Source of the DNA: Actinoplanes octamycinicus
GTDB taxonomy: Bacteria; Actinomycetota; Actinomycetes; Mycobacteriales; Micromonosporaceae
Direction: 5' to 3'
DNA length: 64,000 nucleotides
NCBI RefSeq assembly: GCF_014205225.1
Contig: NZ_JACHNB010000001.1
Location: 7,793,501 to 7,857,500, forward strand
Every line of letters begins with the position of its first letter. Within the stretch, counting starts at the first letter, position 1. Below the pieces are notes generated by a model, which saw nothing but the letters and a program-made list of their open reading frames with translations, was not told the origin of the DNA and ran no database searches. A program made the position numbers and the translations under genes. Positions 1-8,743 of this stretch are shown here, in pieces.

Positions 1-1
1 C

Positions 2-349
2 ATCGCTACCTGCTACGCATTGAACGTGAGCGCTCGTACGACCTGGGCCTACTACTACACCGGCTTCCCACTAGTCCGGATCACTGATACGAAGGTCAGT
101 CCCTTCTCGTCGAGCCCGGTCCGCGGGGCGCGGGGGGTATTGATCCACGACGACGTGGTGGTCTTCATCGGTAGGTACGGCGAGCCGCACCAGCTGACCG
201 AGTGTCGGCTGCGTGACGGAAGCATTGTTGAACACGGACCGGTCGCCCTTGCCCCGTTGATGGAGTTTGGCCTTGTGAGCACCCGAGGAGGCCGTCTCTA
301 CGTGCAAACCGCCGATTCGGTCTTCGAAGCCGACCTAGCCCAGTTCTAA
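2..349 (+). CDS. Hypothetical protein, C-terminal fragment (5' end outside window)
   Basis: The frame is open from base 2 to a TAA at 347-349, so only the last 115 residues are visible and the start lies upstream of the window. Short strand-like stretches such as VLIHDDVVVFIG and GGRLYVQTADSVFEADL suggest a beta-rich fold, but I recognise no family motif. The TTG at 20 is just a codon inside the frame. Base composition is less GC-rich than in most of the window, like the next few genes. Confidence 0.5.
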   Translation: MATCYALNVSARTTWAYYYTGFPLVRITDTKVSPFSSSPVRGARGVLIHDDVVVFIGRYGEPHQLTECRLRDGSIVEHGPVALAPLMEFGLVSTRGGRLYVQTADSVFEADLAQF

Positions 350-521
350 TCGCTAAGCGTGCAACTTGGCAGCGGCGGACGCCCTCTCTTGCCTCCGAGC
401 GTCCGTTGAACGCTCTTGGTGGCCAGCCGGCCGACCGGCGTGGTGCTCCAGTCAAGCGGCTCTGGCCCGCAACAGTAGGCGGAGCGCCCGAGCCTCAGCA
501 AGGGGAATTCGCCGTAGCCTA

Positions 522-815
522 TTAGTATCTTACCGGGGCTTCGTTGAGTTGTTCCGCAATCGGAGTTGGGGAGCCACCAAAATACGGCGGCTCCCCCGAC
601 TTCGGCACGACCACCGGGCCGTTACCGACAAGCGATGCCATGAAATCGCCCTGAAGGAAACGGCGTGTCTGGTAGCCAAAAACCCACGAGCTCGGGAATT
701 CTTGACATGAACATATCACCACATCACTAGTAAACTTCCTTATAGCCCCGTCCAACATTTTCTGAGCTTGCACATAAGCGTCTTCAAGAACGAGTATCTT
801 GTCAGTTGGTTTCAA
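522..815 (-). CDS. YrhB/Imm35-type immunity domain protein
   Basis: A 97-residue protein with the hallmarks of the YrhB / immunity-protein-35 family: an N-terminal helix, then WVFGYQTRRFLQGDF, then GNGPVVVPKSGE. These correspond to the family's W-F-Y-(Q/T)-x-R-(R/K)-(F/Y)-L and GNGP-(I/V)-(I/V)-V blocks. Family members are small cytoplasmic proteins found near polymorphic toxins and predicted to neutralise a cognate toxin. No toxin is visible next to it, so it is an orphan here. It is clearly AT-richer than the chromosome around it (codons such as AAA, ATA, TTT and ACA are common), which suggests recent acquisition. The family call is by motif memory, not a search. Confidence 0.65.
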   Translation of the reverse strand: MKPTDKILVLEDAYVQAQKMLDGAIRKFTSDVVICSCQEFPSSWVFGYQTRRFLQGDFMASLVGNGPVVVPKSGEPPYFGGSPTPIAEQLNEAPVRY

Positions 816-1073
816 CGTATGTCAGCTCCTCAGGCGCCGGCTGGCGTCGGCGTCGGTTTCCATGCGTCGCCAGACGATAGTCGAGCCGCTCCGTCGAACC
901 TCATCCCGAGGAGGGTTCGACTCACTGATCTGCCGCCGTCCGCACGGTTACCGCCGTCAGCTCGCCACTCTTCGTGCTGACTGCTGGCTGCTGACTGTGA
1001 GGGGCAGCGTCCGAAGTACCCGATTGAGGGCGTCGGCCGATAGATTTGCTGTGAACCTTTTCTCACCTTTCGA

Positions 1074-2005
1074 TTAGATTTCATATATGCCGGGCGGCAA
1101 CGTAACAGGCCCGGCGCCTGGCACGGCAGCCAGCACAGGGCTGCCATGGATGAGCGAGTCATGAGGATGCTTCCACCCGACGTCGACGCTGACCGCAGCG
1201 GCGACATCATTGGCCTCGTAGAAATCCACATCGTGTCCGAGAATTCGTCGTCGTACACGAGGACCCCGTGCTCGTTGTATCTGCAATGGTCCTCCGGGCG
1301 GCCTGGAACACCATGTGCAGCCATCCAGTCCTGTTCGATCGGCAGCGGGTCACCGGTCGTATCCTGGAGGTCGAAAGTACTGTAGCGACGTACCGTGACG
1401 CCGTTCCTTGCGACCAGCCACGCGGTTCCGTTGTTGTGCGCACTGAACGAGAACGCGTGCACCTCGCCGCAATCCGCGCTCAACCGCTCGATGGTCGTTC
1501 GGACTTCATCAGCACGATCGCCGAACGCGTCGCACCACGGACCGACGACGGGCGTCCATCCGTTGATCTTCGGACCGACATAGACAAGGCCAGACTCGTC
1601 GTCCGAGTCGATTATCTCCATGGCGCTGTTGGCCAGCTTGTACGTCACCGGCCTGGGTGAGGTCAGTCCGAGCGAAGCCATAACCCTCGTCTGGTCGAAA
1701 TCGCGAACACACCACCAAGTCGTCTCGATCGACATGACAGGCGTGAGGAGATCGGTGCGCTGGCGAATCCGGATGAGACGCTCGACAGCAGCCACGTCCG
1801 TCGAATCCAGGCCCGATTCCCCTTCGAGGTGCATGAGAGCATCGAGGGCGGCGGCGCGCAACCGGCCCGGGCCGTGTCGACGTATGTCCCGCAACAGCGT
1901 CGCAGCATTCGGTGCCTTCTCGATTTTGCAGCGGATCTCCCAACGCCGGTGGAAATCATGTTCCACCGACAAAAGCGCTAGCAGCCCGTGCACTTCCCAT
2001 GCCAT
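1074..2005 (-). pseudogene. Hypothetical actinobacterial protein, frameshifted
   Basis: Reading leftward from ATG at 2005, about 255 residues look like a real protein: an all-helical start, then blocks such as GLVYVGPKINGWTPVVGPWCDAF and AHNNGTAWLVARNGVTVRRYS. Around 1221-1245 the original frame turns into Arg/Ser-rich nonsense. The neighbouring frame there carries a plausible continuation (DFYEANDVAAAVSVDVGW..., ending LPPGIYEI) with a stop at 1074-1076. Joining the two gives about 310 residues. The family is one I associate with uncharacterised actinobacterial proteins; no function is known. The shift could be genuine decay or a sequencing error. Confidence 0.5.
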
Positions 2006-2178
2006 CCGCGCACCTTACGGCACGAGGGACCGCGCACCGTTCGAACGTCTCCTTCCGCCGCGATCAGGGCGCGCCGTCGCGCAGGCGCTCGGGGTCGCCG
2101 GCGACCGGTTAGCTCACTCGCCGAACGCGTCGATCCGAGTGGCCCCGGCCGCCGTGGTTGCTGGTGGACACTCAGGTC

Positions 2179-2520
2179 ATGATGACTAGTGCTGACGAGG
2201 TTGGTGACCTGCTGACCGGGACGATGCTGGCGGACCGGCCGCTGGGGTACGGGCCTCGCGGCACGATCATGGTGCAGGAGATACCGCCGGAGCGGGTGCT
2301 GGAGGGTTGGCAGGCGGCGTAGGAGCTCGTTGCGGAAACTGGTCGATGGCCCGTCATGGTCACCGTCGCCGCCTCGCCGAAGCCCCGAACGGATACGAGC
2401 ACAACTCCTTGGACGACGCGGTATACGCCTGCAACTCGTCGCCTGGAACGCCAGCCAAGGGGACCCCGAACTACAAGCCGAAATCGAACACCGACGCCGC
2501 TACGACATCGGAAATCCCAG
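2179..2520 (+). pseudogene. Interrupted small hypothetical gene
   Basis: ATG at 2179 opens a 47-residue frame that ends at TAG 2320-2322 (MMTSADEVGDLL... VLEGWQAA). Immediately after the stop the same frame reads ELVAETGRWPVMVTVA, which looks like natural protein and would join smoothly if the TAG were a sense codon such as TGG. Downstream, plausible pieces appear in shifting frames until about 2520. I read this as a decayed gene with a nonsense mutation and later frameshifts. I could not assign a family. Confidence 0.35.
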
Positions 2521-2554
2521 CCATAACGACCGGGGGCACGGCAGTCCAGAACGG

Positions 2555-2851
2555 CTACTCCTCGGTCGATATGCCGAGGGCGTCGTTCAACTGGGCTCGC
2601 CAGTCGTCATCGGCAAGTTGTGCCGCAACCAGGACGTCACGCCAGTCCGCCACAGCCAGAGCCGCTGCCTGGAGAAATCGCTGACTGTTCCCGCCGGAGA
2701 GCAGGACCACCGCAGCTTGGACGCGCTCGATGCCGTCGGGCGTATCGCCCTCTTCTCCGGGCACTGCGTGAGTCAGCAGAGCCAGGACCGACTCTACTTC
2801 CGCAGGCCCGAAATGTTGACGGATCCAAGCCTGGAGGCGGTTGCTAACCAT
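2555..2851 (-). CDS. Hypothetical helical protein, 98 aa
   Basis: The frame is open further upstream, but residues before the ATG at 2849-2851 are low-quality Arg/Ser-rich sequence, so I choose that start (MVSNRLQAW). The 98 residues are almost entirely helical. They contain the blocks GIERVQAAVVLLSGGNSQRFLQ and LAVADWRDVLVAAQLADDDW, which I associate with a small uncharacterised family common in Streptomyces and relatives. No catalytic motif, signal peptide or membrane segment is visible. Confidence 0.55.
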   Translation of the reverse strand: MVSNRLQAWIRQHFGPAEVESVLALLTHAVPGEEGDTPDGIERVQAAVVLLSGGNSQRFLQAAALAVADWRDVLVAAQLADDDWRAQLNDALGISTEE

Positions 2852-3044
2852 AGGCGTCAGTGTGTCGTCGCTACGCCAACGCGAGCTGTCGCTCCATCGA
2901 CCCGTCAGCGGTATCAGCAGTACTCTGCTGCCGCGATCCGGGTCGCGGGCTTCACGGTGGGTAACGATAGCCAGCCGCACCGAACAGCTTAAGAGTCACG
3001 AGATCCGACCACCTCAGCAGTCGGTACCTTCTAGCTTGACAGGC

Positions 3045-3173
3045 ATGGACGCCGCCGCGCTCTCGTTTCTCATGCTCGTCGCCGGTCTGGTCATCAGCTA
3101 TTGGGTGATCCGCCTCGCGGTACGACACGCCATCCAGGATGCCGATCGCCGCAGATTTCGTAACCGTTCGTAA
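3045..3173 (+). CDS. Small single-pass membrane protein, 42 aa
   Basis: ATG at 3045 starts a 42-residue peptide with one hydrophobic helix (residues 5-24, ALSFLMLVAGLVISYWVIRL) followed by a basic tail (DADRRRFRNRS). This is the typical layout of a small inner-membrane protein with a cytoplasmic C terminus. The frame is open upstream, but the sequence before this ATG is not protein-like. Function unknown. Confidence 0.4.
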   Translation: MDAAALSFLMLVAGLVISYWVIRLAVRHAIQDADRRRFRNRS

Positions 3174-3309
3174 GTGCCTTCCGGCTGGGCGCAGGGAACA
3201 GATCACGCCGGTGCACCTTCGTGCGGTTCTCTCCCCGCGATGACCGCTGTACGGCACCTGAACTTCTCTTGAGGCGTCACGCTCGTGGCGGCAGTTGTGT
3301 GCGGCTGAG

Positions 3310-4119
3310 TCATGGCACTGGCAGGACGGGGCGCACCGGCGTTTCACCGACAAGATAGGGATAGATCGCTTCAACCAGGACCGGGTCGCGGTAGGCGGTG
3401 GCCAGGGTGATCCAGGACAGGAAGCCGCCATAGCCGCCGCACAGTGCGCCGCCGCCGTCACCGCCGCACAGCACTGCCGGGTCGGTGGTGAATTCCGCCC
3501 GGTACGGGTCGTCGCCGATGACGAGGCCGAAGAAGTTGGGATTCTGGATCAGCGGGACATCGCCGTAGGGCTCACCCTCAGGGTATTCGTCGCCCCAGCG
3601 GAACAACGTGGTCGCTCCGGCACCGCAGTCGTATTCCCACTCGTCCGGCGTGGGCGGCCGCAGACCTCGCCACTCCAGCCGGGCCATGACAGATTCGTGG
3701 TCGTCGGTGCCGTCATGCTCGGCTGTCAGCAGCGAGTCGGCGTCAACCGAACGCACAGCGACCAGCCGAGCCGGCAGGGCCACCCGGCGCGCGGGAGACA
3801 GTTGCCCGGCCAGGAAGTGGTGGATCGGCTCGGGCACCGAATACTCGGCTACCGCCTCGGCGAAGTCTTGCCGTTGGCGAGAGGTGGGGACGAACCGTGC
3901 AGGATCGAAACCGAGCTCTACCGTGCCGCCGGGCACCAGCGCGTACCGAATACCGTCACGCTCGAACAGCGCCACCCGTCCGCTACGGCCGGCGTAGGCG
4001 TGGGTGTTGACCGACAGCAGCGCAGCCCCTACGTCGTGAGCGATCGCGGCAGCGACGCCGAGGGCACCAGCATCAGAGAGGGTCAGCCACTCATCCACAG
4101 TAAGATCGGCATGCGACAT
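3310..4119 (-). CDS. Formylglycine-generating-enzyme-like (SUMF1-fold) protein
   Basis: A 269-residue protein. The C-terminal half carries LRPPTPDEWEYDCGAG followed by TLFRWGDEYPEG, the R-L-P-(T/S)-x-x-E-W-E-x-(A/D) and F-x-W-G-(D/N) signatures of the SUMF1/FGE/EgtB fold. Residue 256 onward lacks the usual C-terminal GGSW/FR-x-A block, and I do not see the paired active-site cysteines of true formylglycine-generating enzymes, so sulfatase activation is unlikely. The N-terminal half looks like the uncharacterised extension found on actinobacterial members. ATG at 4119. It stands alone between hypotheticals in the accessory left end. Function unknown beyond the fold. Confidence 0.55.
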   Translation of the reverse strand: MSHADLTVDEWLTLSDAGALGVAAAIAHDVGAALLSVNTHAYAGRSGRVALFERDGIRYALVPGGTVELGFDPARFVPTSRQRQDFAEAVAEYSVPEPIHHFLAGQLSPARRVALPARLVAVRSVDADSLLTAEHDGTDDHESVMARLEWRGLRPPTPDEWEYDCGAGATTLFRWGDEYPEGEPYGDVPLIQNPNFFGLVIGDDPYRAEFTTDPAVLCGGDGGGALCGGYGGFLSWITLATAYRDPVLVEAIYPYLVGETPVRPVLPVP

Positions 4120-4222
4120 GCAGGCATTATGCAGATGCAGTCCTCGCTGATCTCGCGCGGTTGATAGCAGCGCGGCAATTTTTCAGTGCTGCGGCCGAAC
4201 GCAGGCCGGATAGGTTTCGGGT

Positions 4223-4573
4223 ATGTCGACAGCGTCGGGCGGCACGCCTGGTCCGCGTCTGGATGACCAGCTTGTCGCGGTGGACAACAACGTGTACGGC
4301 TTCATGCACAACGTCTCGGACTTGGAGTCGCTTGCTCGTGCGTTCGCACGGTCGAGATGGAGGGTCCGCAGATCGGCGCTGGACGAGTACGAGGTTGAGT
4401 GTTCGTGGTGTCAGGTGAACCTCTTCGATTCTGGCGGGATGCCGAAGTTCGCCGGCGTGGTGGAGCCGGCCAGCGCCGACAAGCTGGCGGACACCTTCCG
4501 CTCACTCGACGTCGACTATGAAATTGAGCTGTATGACGTCGACGGGGAGCTGGTCCGAACAATTCTGCCTTGA
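4223..4573 (+). CDS. Hypothetical protein, 116 aa
   Basis: ATG at 4223, 116 residues, soluble and acidic. It has visible blocks NNVYGFMHNVSDLESLARAF, SALDEYEVECSWCQVNLF and SLDVDYEIELYDVDGELV. The strand/helix mix and small size resemble the small immunity-like proteins common near toxin loci, but I cannot place it in a named family. The roughly 260 bp from its end to 4833 hold only GC-skewed low-information sequence with no convincing gene. Confidence 0.5.
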   Translation: MSTASGGTPGPRLDDQLVAVDNNVYGFMHNVSDLESLARAFARSRWRVRRSALDEYEVECSWCQVNLFDSGGMPKFAGVVEPASADKLADTFRSLDVDYEIELYDVDGELVRTILP

Positions 4574-4833
4574 GCCCGGCGAACCCCATCACCGAAGAAG
4601 TGGCACGCACTCTCAACGGCATGACAGCGCACCAGCCGCTACAGCCGGCCTTGGGGCGTAACAGCGGCGGCTGGGCCGAGCTGAGACCAGCTCGGCAGCC
4701 AGCCTTCGGCGTTACCTGCCAGGAGGCGCAAGGGGGGTGAAAGCGAGAAAGGGGTGGGTCACTGGCGATGAGTCGCGAGGGGTGGCCGCGGCGAGGAAGT
4801 GGCCACCGGGGGTGATTGGTCAGGGAGGGGTGG

Positions 4834-5739
4834 TCACTGGGGCTGGGTGGCGAGGGTGGTGGCGGCGTCCAGGTGGGTCAGGAAGTTGGTTACGGCGGGC
4901 AGGCGGGTTCGGCCGGCGAGGGTGGCGGCGTAGATGCGGCGAGCGGACGCGTCCTGGGGATGCAGGCGGAGCAGGACCAGGTCGGCGGGGGCCATCCGGG
5001 CGGCCAGGGCGGGCACCAGGGTGACGCCGAGGCCGGCCGCCACGCAGCCGAACTTGCCGGTCCACTCGCCCACCACGATGTCGATGCGGGGCTGGAAGCC
5101 GGCCGCGGCGCTGCCGCCGAGCAGCGTCTCGGCGGCCCGGGGCGAGCTGGCCACGAAGGACTCGTCGGCCAGCTCGGCGAGCCGGACCGTGCGGCGGCCG
5201 GCCAGCCGGTGCTCCCGGGAGACGGCGACCAGCATCGGCTCGTCGAGCAGGTGGTGCAGGTCGAAACGGCCCGGGTCGGGGAGCCCGGCCGGGGCGGTGC
5301 TGACGACCGCCACGTCCGCGTCGCCGGCGGCGAGCCGCTCCAGCAGGGCCGGCGAGAAGCCTTCCACCAGGGACACCTCGACCGCCGGGAAGGCGGCCCG
5401 GAACGACGTGACGGCTCGCGGCACCAGCGCGGCGACCGCGGTGGCGAACGCGCCGACCCGCACCCGCCCGGCGGCCAGGCGGTCCAGGTCACCGACGGCC
5501 TGGCGGGCGGCGGCGAGCCGGTCGAGGACCGCCTCGGCGTGCGGCAGCAGCGCCCGGCCCGGCTCGGTGAGCGCGATGCCGCGCGGTAAACGGTCCAGCA
5601 GCCGGGCGCCGACCTCGGCCTCCAGCGCCGCGATCTGCCGGGACACCGCCGACTGGGTGAATCGCAGCCGCCGGGCGGCCGCGGTGATCGAGCCGAGGTG
5701 GGCGACGGTCCGGAACACCTCGAGCAACTGCGTCTCCAC
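4834..5739 (-). CDS. LysR-family transcriptional regulator
   Basis: A 301-residue LysR protein. The N-terminal winged helix-turn-helix (about residues 1-60) reads LGSITAAARRLRFTQSAVSRQIAALEAEVG followed by LLDRLPRGIALTEPG, a textbook LysR DNA-binding module. The rest is the periplasmic-binding-like effector domain (about 90-290). ATG is at 5739. It is divergent from the dehydrogenase gene starting at 5819, and the 79-bp gap contains a perfect inverted repeat. The usual LysR arrangement therefore applies: it probably represses itself and activates the dehydrogenase-RidA pair in response to an unknown small molecule. Confidence 0.92.
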   Translation of the reverse strand: METQLLEVFRTVAHLGSITAAARRLRFTQSAVSRQIAALEAEVGARLLDRLPRGIALTEPGRALLPHAEAVLDRLAAARQAVGDLDRLAAGRVRVGAFATAVAALVPRAVTSFRAAFPAVEVSLVEGFSPALLERLAAGDADVAVVSTAPAGLPDPGRFDLHHLLDEPMLVAVSREHRLAGRRTVRLAELADESFVASSPRAAETLLGGSAAAGFQPRIDIVVGEWTGKFGCVAAGLGVTLVPALAARMAPADLVLLRLHPQDASARRIYAATLAGRTRLPAVTNFLTHLDAATTLATQPQ

Positions 5740-5763
5740 CGATCCATGCTAGCCGGGCATGGC

Positions 5764-5795
5764 AGCCATGCGAGACAGTCGTTTGTCGCATGGCT
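5764..5795. promoter_or_regulatory. Inverted repeat, candidate LysR operator
   Basis: Perfect 10-bp arms AGCCATGCGA (5764-5773) and TCGCATGGCT (5786-5795), separated by 12 bp, in the divergent promoter region between the LysR gene (start 5739) and the dehydrogenase (start 5819). The spacing places the arm centres about two helical turns apart, which fits a LysR dimer-of-dimers recognition site. Function is inferred from position and symmetry. Confidence 0.6.
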
Positions 5796-5818
5796 TGGCT
5801 GCTTCTAGCGTCGTGGTC

Positions 5819-6631
5819 ATGACGAACATCGCGGTGCTGGGCACCGGGAGGATGGGCAGTGCGGTCGTGCGCCGGCTCAGCGCGGCGGGTTATCCGGTGA
5901 CCGCGTGGAACCGGGATCCGGCGCGCGCCGCCGCGACCGGGGCGAAGGTGGCCGACACGGTGGCCGACGCAGTTGCCGGGGCCGATCTGGTGATCACCAT
6001 GCTGACCGACGGGGCGGCGGTCGAGGCGGTGCTGTTCGGCTCCGGGGTGGCCTGGCGGCCCGGGACCGTGCTGGTGCAGATGTCCACGATCGGGCGGGAC
6101 GCCACGGGGACGATCGTGGATCGGCTGCCGGCGGGCGTGTCGTTCGTGGACGCGCCGGTGATGGGCAGCGTCGACGCGGTGGCGGCCGGGACGCTGACCA
6201 TCCTGGCCGGCGGCGCGGTCGAGGCGGCCGAGCCGGTGCTGCGGCACCTCGGCACGGTTCAGCGGTGCGGCGCGGCGGGTGCGGCCAGCGCCGTCAAGGT
6301 GCTGCAGATGACCGCGGCGCTGACCGCGATCGGCGCGCTGCGCGACACCCTCGCGGTGGGCGGCGCGCTCGGGTTCGACCGGGCGGCGGCGGTCGAGCTG
6401 CTGGCCGCCGGGCCGCTGGGAGCCGCGTTGCGCCGGGCGACCAGCACCACCGCCGACTTCCCGGTCGCGCTGGCCGCCAAAGATCTTCGTTTTGGGTACG
6501 CGGAGGTGCGGGGCGACGCAAACGCGTACCGGAAAGCGTCCTTGCCTGTCGTGGAAGCCACGCTCGGCCTGCTCGCGGCGGTGCCGGAACAGCAGGCCGA
6601 CATCTCCGCACTGATCACCCCGGAGGCCTGA
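5819..6631 (+). CDS. NAD(P)-dependent dehydrogenase, 3-hydroxyisobutyrate dehydrogenase family
   Basis: A 270-residue protein starting MTNIAVLGTGRMGSAV, the GxGxxG dinucleotide-binding loop of a Rossmann domain (residues 7-13). NRDPARAA follows strand 2, suggesting NADP preference. The middle segment DAPVMGSVDAVAAGTLTILAGG is the beta-hydroxyacid dehydrogenase substrate loop. Lys160 in GAASAVK occupies the catalytic-lysine position, but the asparagine normally four residues later is Met, so the substrate may be unusual. An imine-reductase-like role is possible. ATG at 5819 is chosen over earlier codons because the Rossmann strand begins right there. It shares a TGATG junction with the RidA gene. 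Confidence 0.85.
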   Translation: MTNIAVLGTGRMGSAVVRRLSAAGYPVTAWNRDPARAAATGAKVADTVADAVAGADLVITMLTDGAAVEAVLFGSGVAWRPGTVLVQMSTIGRDATGTIVDRLPAGVSFVDAPVMGSVDAVAAGTLTILAGGAVEAAEPVLRHLGTVQRCGAAGAASAVKVLQMTAALTAIGALRDTLAVGGALGFDRAAAVELLAAGPLGAALRRATSTTADFPVALAAKDLRFGYAEVRGDANAYRKASLPVVEATLGLLAAVPEQQADISALITPEA

Positions 6632-7032
6632 TGAAGCTCACTCTGGACAACCCGGCGAGCGTCGCCGCGCCGTACGCGAACAGGTTCTCCCATGTCGCCC
6701 GCCTGGACCTGCCCGGCGGCGCCCTGCTGACGCTCTCCGGGCAGGTGGCGGTCGACGACGCCGGCGCGGTCCTCGCGCCGGGCGAGGCCGGGCCGCAAGC
6801 CGAGCGCGTCTTCGAGATCATCGGCGGTCTGCTGGCCGCGCACGGCGCCGGCTTCGGCGACGTGCTGCACATCCGGACCTACCTGCTGGATCTGGCCGAC
6901 CTGCCGGCCTACGCGGCGGTCCGCCGGGAGGTGTTCCCCGGCCCCCCGCCGGCCAGCACGACGGTGCAGGTCAGCGGGCTGTTCCTGCCCGGCCTGGTGC
7001 TGGAGGTCGAGGTGACCGCGGCGGTCCACTGA
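6631..7032 (+). CDS. RidA/YjgF-family protein
   Basis: A 133-residue single-domain RidA-fold protein: LTLSGQVAVDDAG near the N terminus, then GFGDVLHIRTYLLDLADL, then STTVQVSGLFLPGLVLEVEVTA. RidA proteins deaminate reactive enamines/imines using a conserved Arg just before the (S/T)TV motif. Here that position reads PPPASTTVQV, so the Arg is absent and this is probably a non-archetypal subfamily member. ATG overlaps the dehydrogenase stop (TGATG, 6629-6633), implying translational coupling and a shared pathway in which the dehydrogenase may make or consume an imine/enamine. Confidence 0.85.
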   Translation: MKLTLDNPASVAAPYANRFSHVARLDLPGGALLTLSGQVAVDDAGAVLAPGEAGPQAERVFEIIGGLLAAHGAGFGDVLHIRTYLLDLADLPAYAAVRREVFPGPPPASTTVQVSGLFLPGLVLEVEVTAAVH

Positions 7033-7082
7033 GACGCGAGCCGTGGGCCGGGGCTGCTGACGCGGCCCCGGCCCGTGGTGGG

Positions 7083-8666
7083 TCAGTTGCAGGTGGCGCC
7101 GTTGAGCCGGAACCCGGTCGGGGCGGCCGCGTTGCCGGTGTGGGTGGCCTGGTAGCCGATGGTGGTCGAGGCGCCGGCCGCGAGGGTGCCGTTGTAGCCG
7201 GCGTTGGTCGCGGTGACGGTGCCGGTGGACGGGCTGTAGGTGGCGCTCCAGCCCGCGGTGATGGTCTGCCCGCCGGCCAGGGTGAAGGCGAGCTTCCAGC
7301 CGTTGACCGCGGTGGTGCCGGTGTTGGTGATGGTGATGCTGTTGGTCAGGCCGTTGTTCCAGGCGTTGACCGCGCTGGTGACCCGGCACGCGCCGGCCGG
7401 GCTGCTCGACGGCGGGGTCGAGGGCGGCGTCGCCGACGGGCTGCTGGGCTGCGGGCTGGTGGTGCCGCCGCCGGCGGCGCCGATGATGGCGTCGATGATG
7501 CCCTGCTGGGTGACCGTGGCCGAGCTGCGGTTGAACAGCCCGAACCCGTACGCCCCGTTGTAGCCGTTGTCCCAGTACGCGGTGGCCGCGCCGTACTTCT
7601 TGGCGGCGGCGACCAGGGTGCGCGCGTAGTCGGCGCGGTACCGGTTGTTCGCCGGGTCGGCGGCGGTCTTGTCGATCGAGCCGTATTCGCCGACGAGGAC
7701 CGGGTAGCCGCGCGCGACGAACGTGTCGTGCACCTTCTTCAGCTGCCCGTCCAGGTAGTCGGCCTGGCCCCAGGTCGAGGTCTTCGCCGGGTTGGTGGCG
7801 TTCGGACCCCACTGGGTGACGTTGCCGTCCTCCTGGCCGGTGAAGTCCCAGGGGTCGTAGTAGTGCACGGAGATCATCAGTCGCTGTTCGGCGCTGGGGA
7901 CGGACGCCGACCGGTACTGGTCGGTGGGCAGGGTGAACCCGTAGTTGCCGACGGTGTAGTCGATGTTGGTGTTCCAGCCGGGGACGAGCAGCCAGCGGGA
8001 GGCGTTGGTGCCGCCGGTTTTGCGCACGGTGTCGACGAAGATCTGGTTGTAGGCGTTGATGTTCGAGTAGCACGGCTGGGTGGGATTGCCGTACTGGCCG
8101 TCGAACTCCTCGTTCATCGACTCCAGGATCAGGTGGTCGTTGTAGTTCGCGAACTTCGTCGCGACCTGCTGCCACACCTTCTGGTACTTGGCCTTGACCG
8201 TTGTCTGGTCGGCCGCGTCGCAGATCAGCCAGGAGCCGGCGACCGACTTGTAGCCGTCGCCGTGCATGTTGACGACCACGTACAGGCCCTGGTTGTAGGC
8301 GTAGTTGACCACCTCCTGGATCCGGGTCAGCCAGGCGGCGTCGACCGTGTAGTCCGGGCCGGCCCCGATTTTGCCCAGATAGGAGACCGGGATGCGGATC
8401 GTCTTGAAGCCCGCCGCCTTCACCCGGTTGATCAGGGTCTGGGTGATGACCGGGTTGCCCCACGCCGTCTCGCTGGGGATGCCGTTGTTGCTCGCCTCCA
8501 ACTGGTTGCCGAGGTTCCATCCGGCGCCCATGTCGGCGACCAGCTGAGGAGCGGTCAGCTGTGCGGTGACGTCGGCCGATGCCGAGGTCACGCCGTACAC
8601 GGCGCCAGCCAGGGCCAGACCGGCGGCGGCGCACGCCAGCCCGGCCCTCCTTGCCATCGAACTCAT
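7083..8666 (-). CDS. Secreted GH5 endoglucanase with C-terminal CBM2
   Basis: A 527-residue secreted cellulase. The signal peptide is about residues 1-31 (MSSMARR core, cleaved near SASA-DVTA). The GH5 catalytic domain spans roughly 35-385, with entry motif GAGWNLGNQLEA. The acid/base Glu186 lies in LESMNEEFDG and the nucleophile Glu327 in VLVGEYGS. A Ser/Pro/Thr linker (about 396-424) leads to a CBM2 cellulose-binding module (427-527) with the bracketing cysteines Cys427 and Cys526 and the surface tryptophans AWNNG, NGWKL and AGWSATY. It should hydrolyse internal beta-1,4-glucan bonds outside the cell. A CebR-like operator lies upstream. Confidence 0.95.
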   Translation of the reverse strand: MSSMARRAGLACAAAGLALAGAVYGVTSASADVTAQLTAPQLVADMGAGWNLGNQLEASNNGIPSETAWGNPVITQTLINRVKAAGFKTIRIPVSYLGKIGAGPDYTVDAAWLTRIQEVVNYAYNQGLYVVVNMHGDGYKSVAGSWLICDAADQTTVKAKYQKVWQQVATKFANYNDHLILESMNEEFDGQYGNPTQPCYSNINAYNQIFVDTVRKTGGTNASRWLLVPGWNTNIDYTVGNYGFTLPTDQYRSASVPSAEQRLMISVHYYDPWDFTGQEDGNVTQWGPNATNPAKTSTWGQADYLDGQLKKVHDTFVARGYPVLVGEYGSIDKTAADPANNRYRADYARTLVAAAKKYGAATAYWDNGYNGAYGFGLFNRSSATVTQQGIIDAIIGAAGGGTTSPQPSSPSATPPSTPPSSSPAGACRVTSAVNAWNNGLTNSITITNTGTTAVNGWKLAFTLAGGQTITAGWSATYSPSTGTVTATNAGYNGTLAAGASTTIGYQATHTGNAAAPTGFRLNGATCN

Positions 8667-8743
8667 AACGGGGTTCCTCTCGTGCGGTCCGCGGCGCGGG
8701 ACCGGCGGTGAACTCCGGTTCGCGCCCGCCGAGAAGTGTCGGA

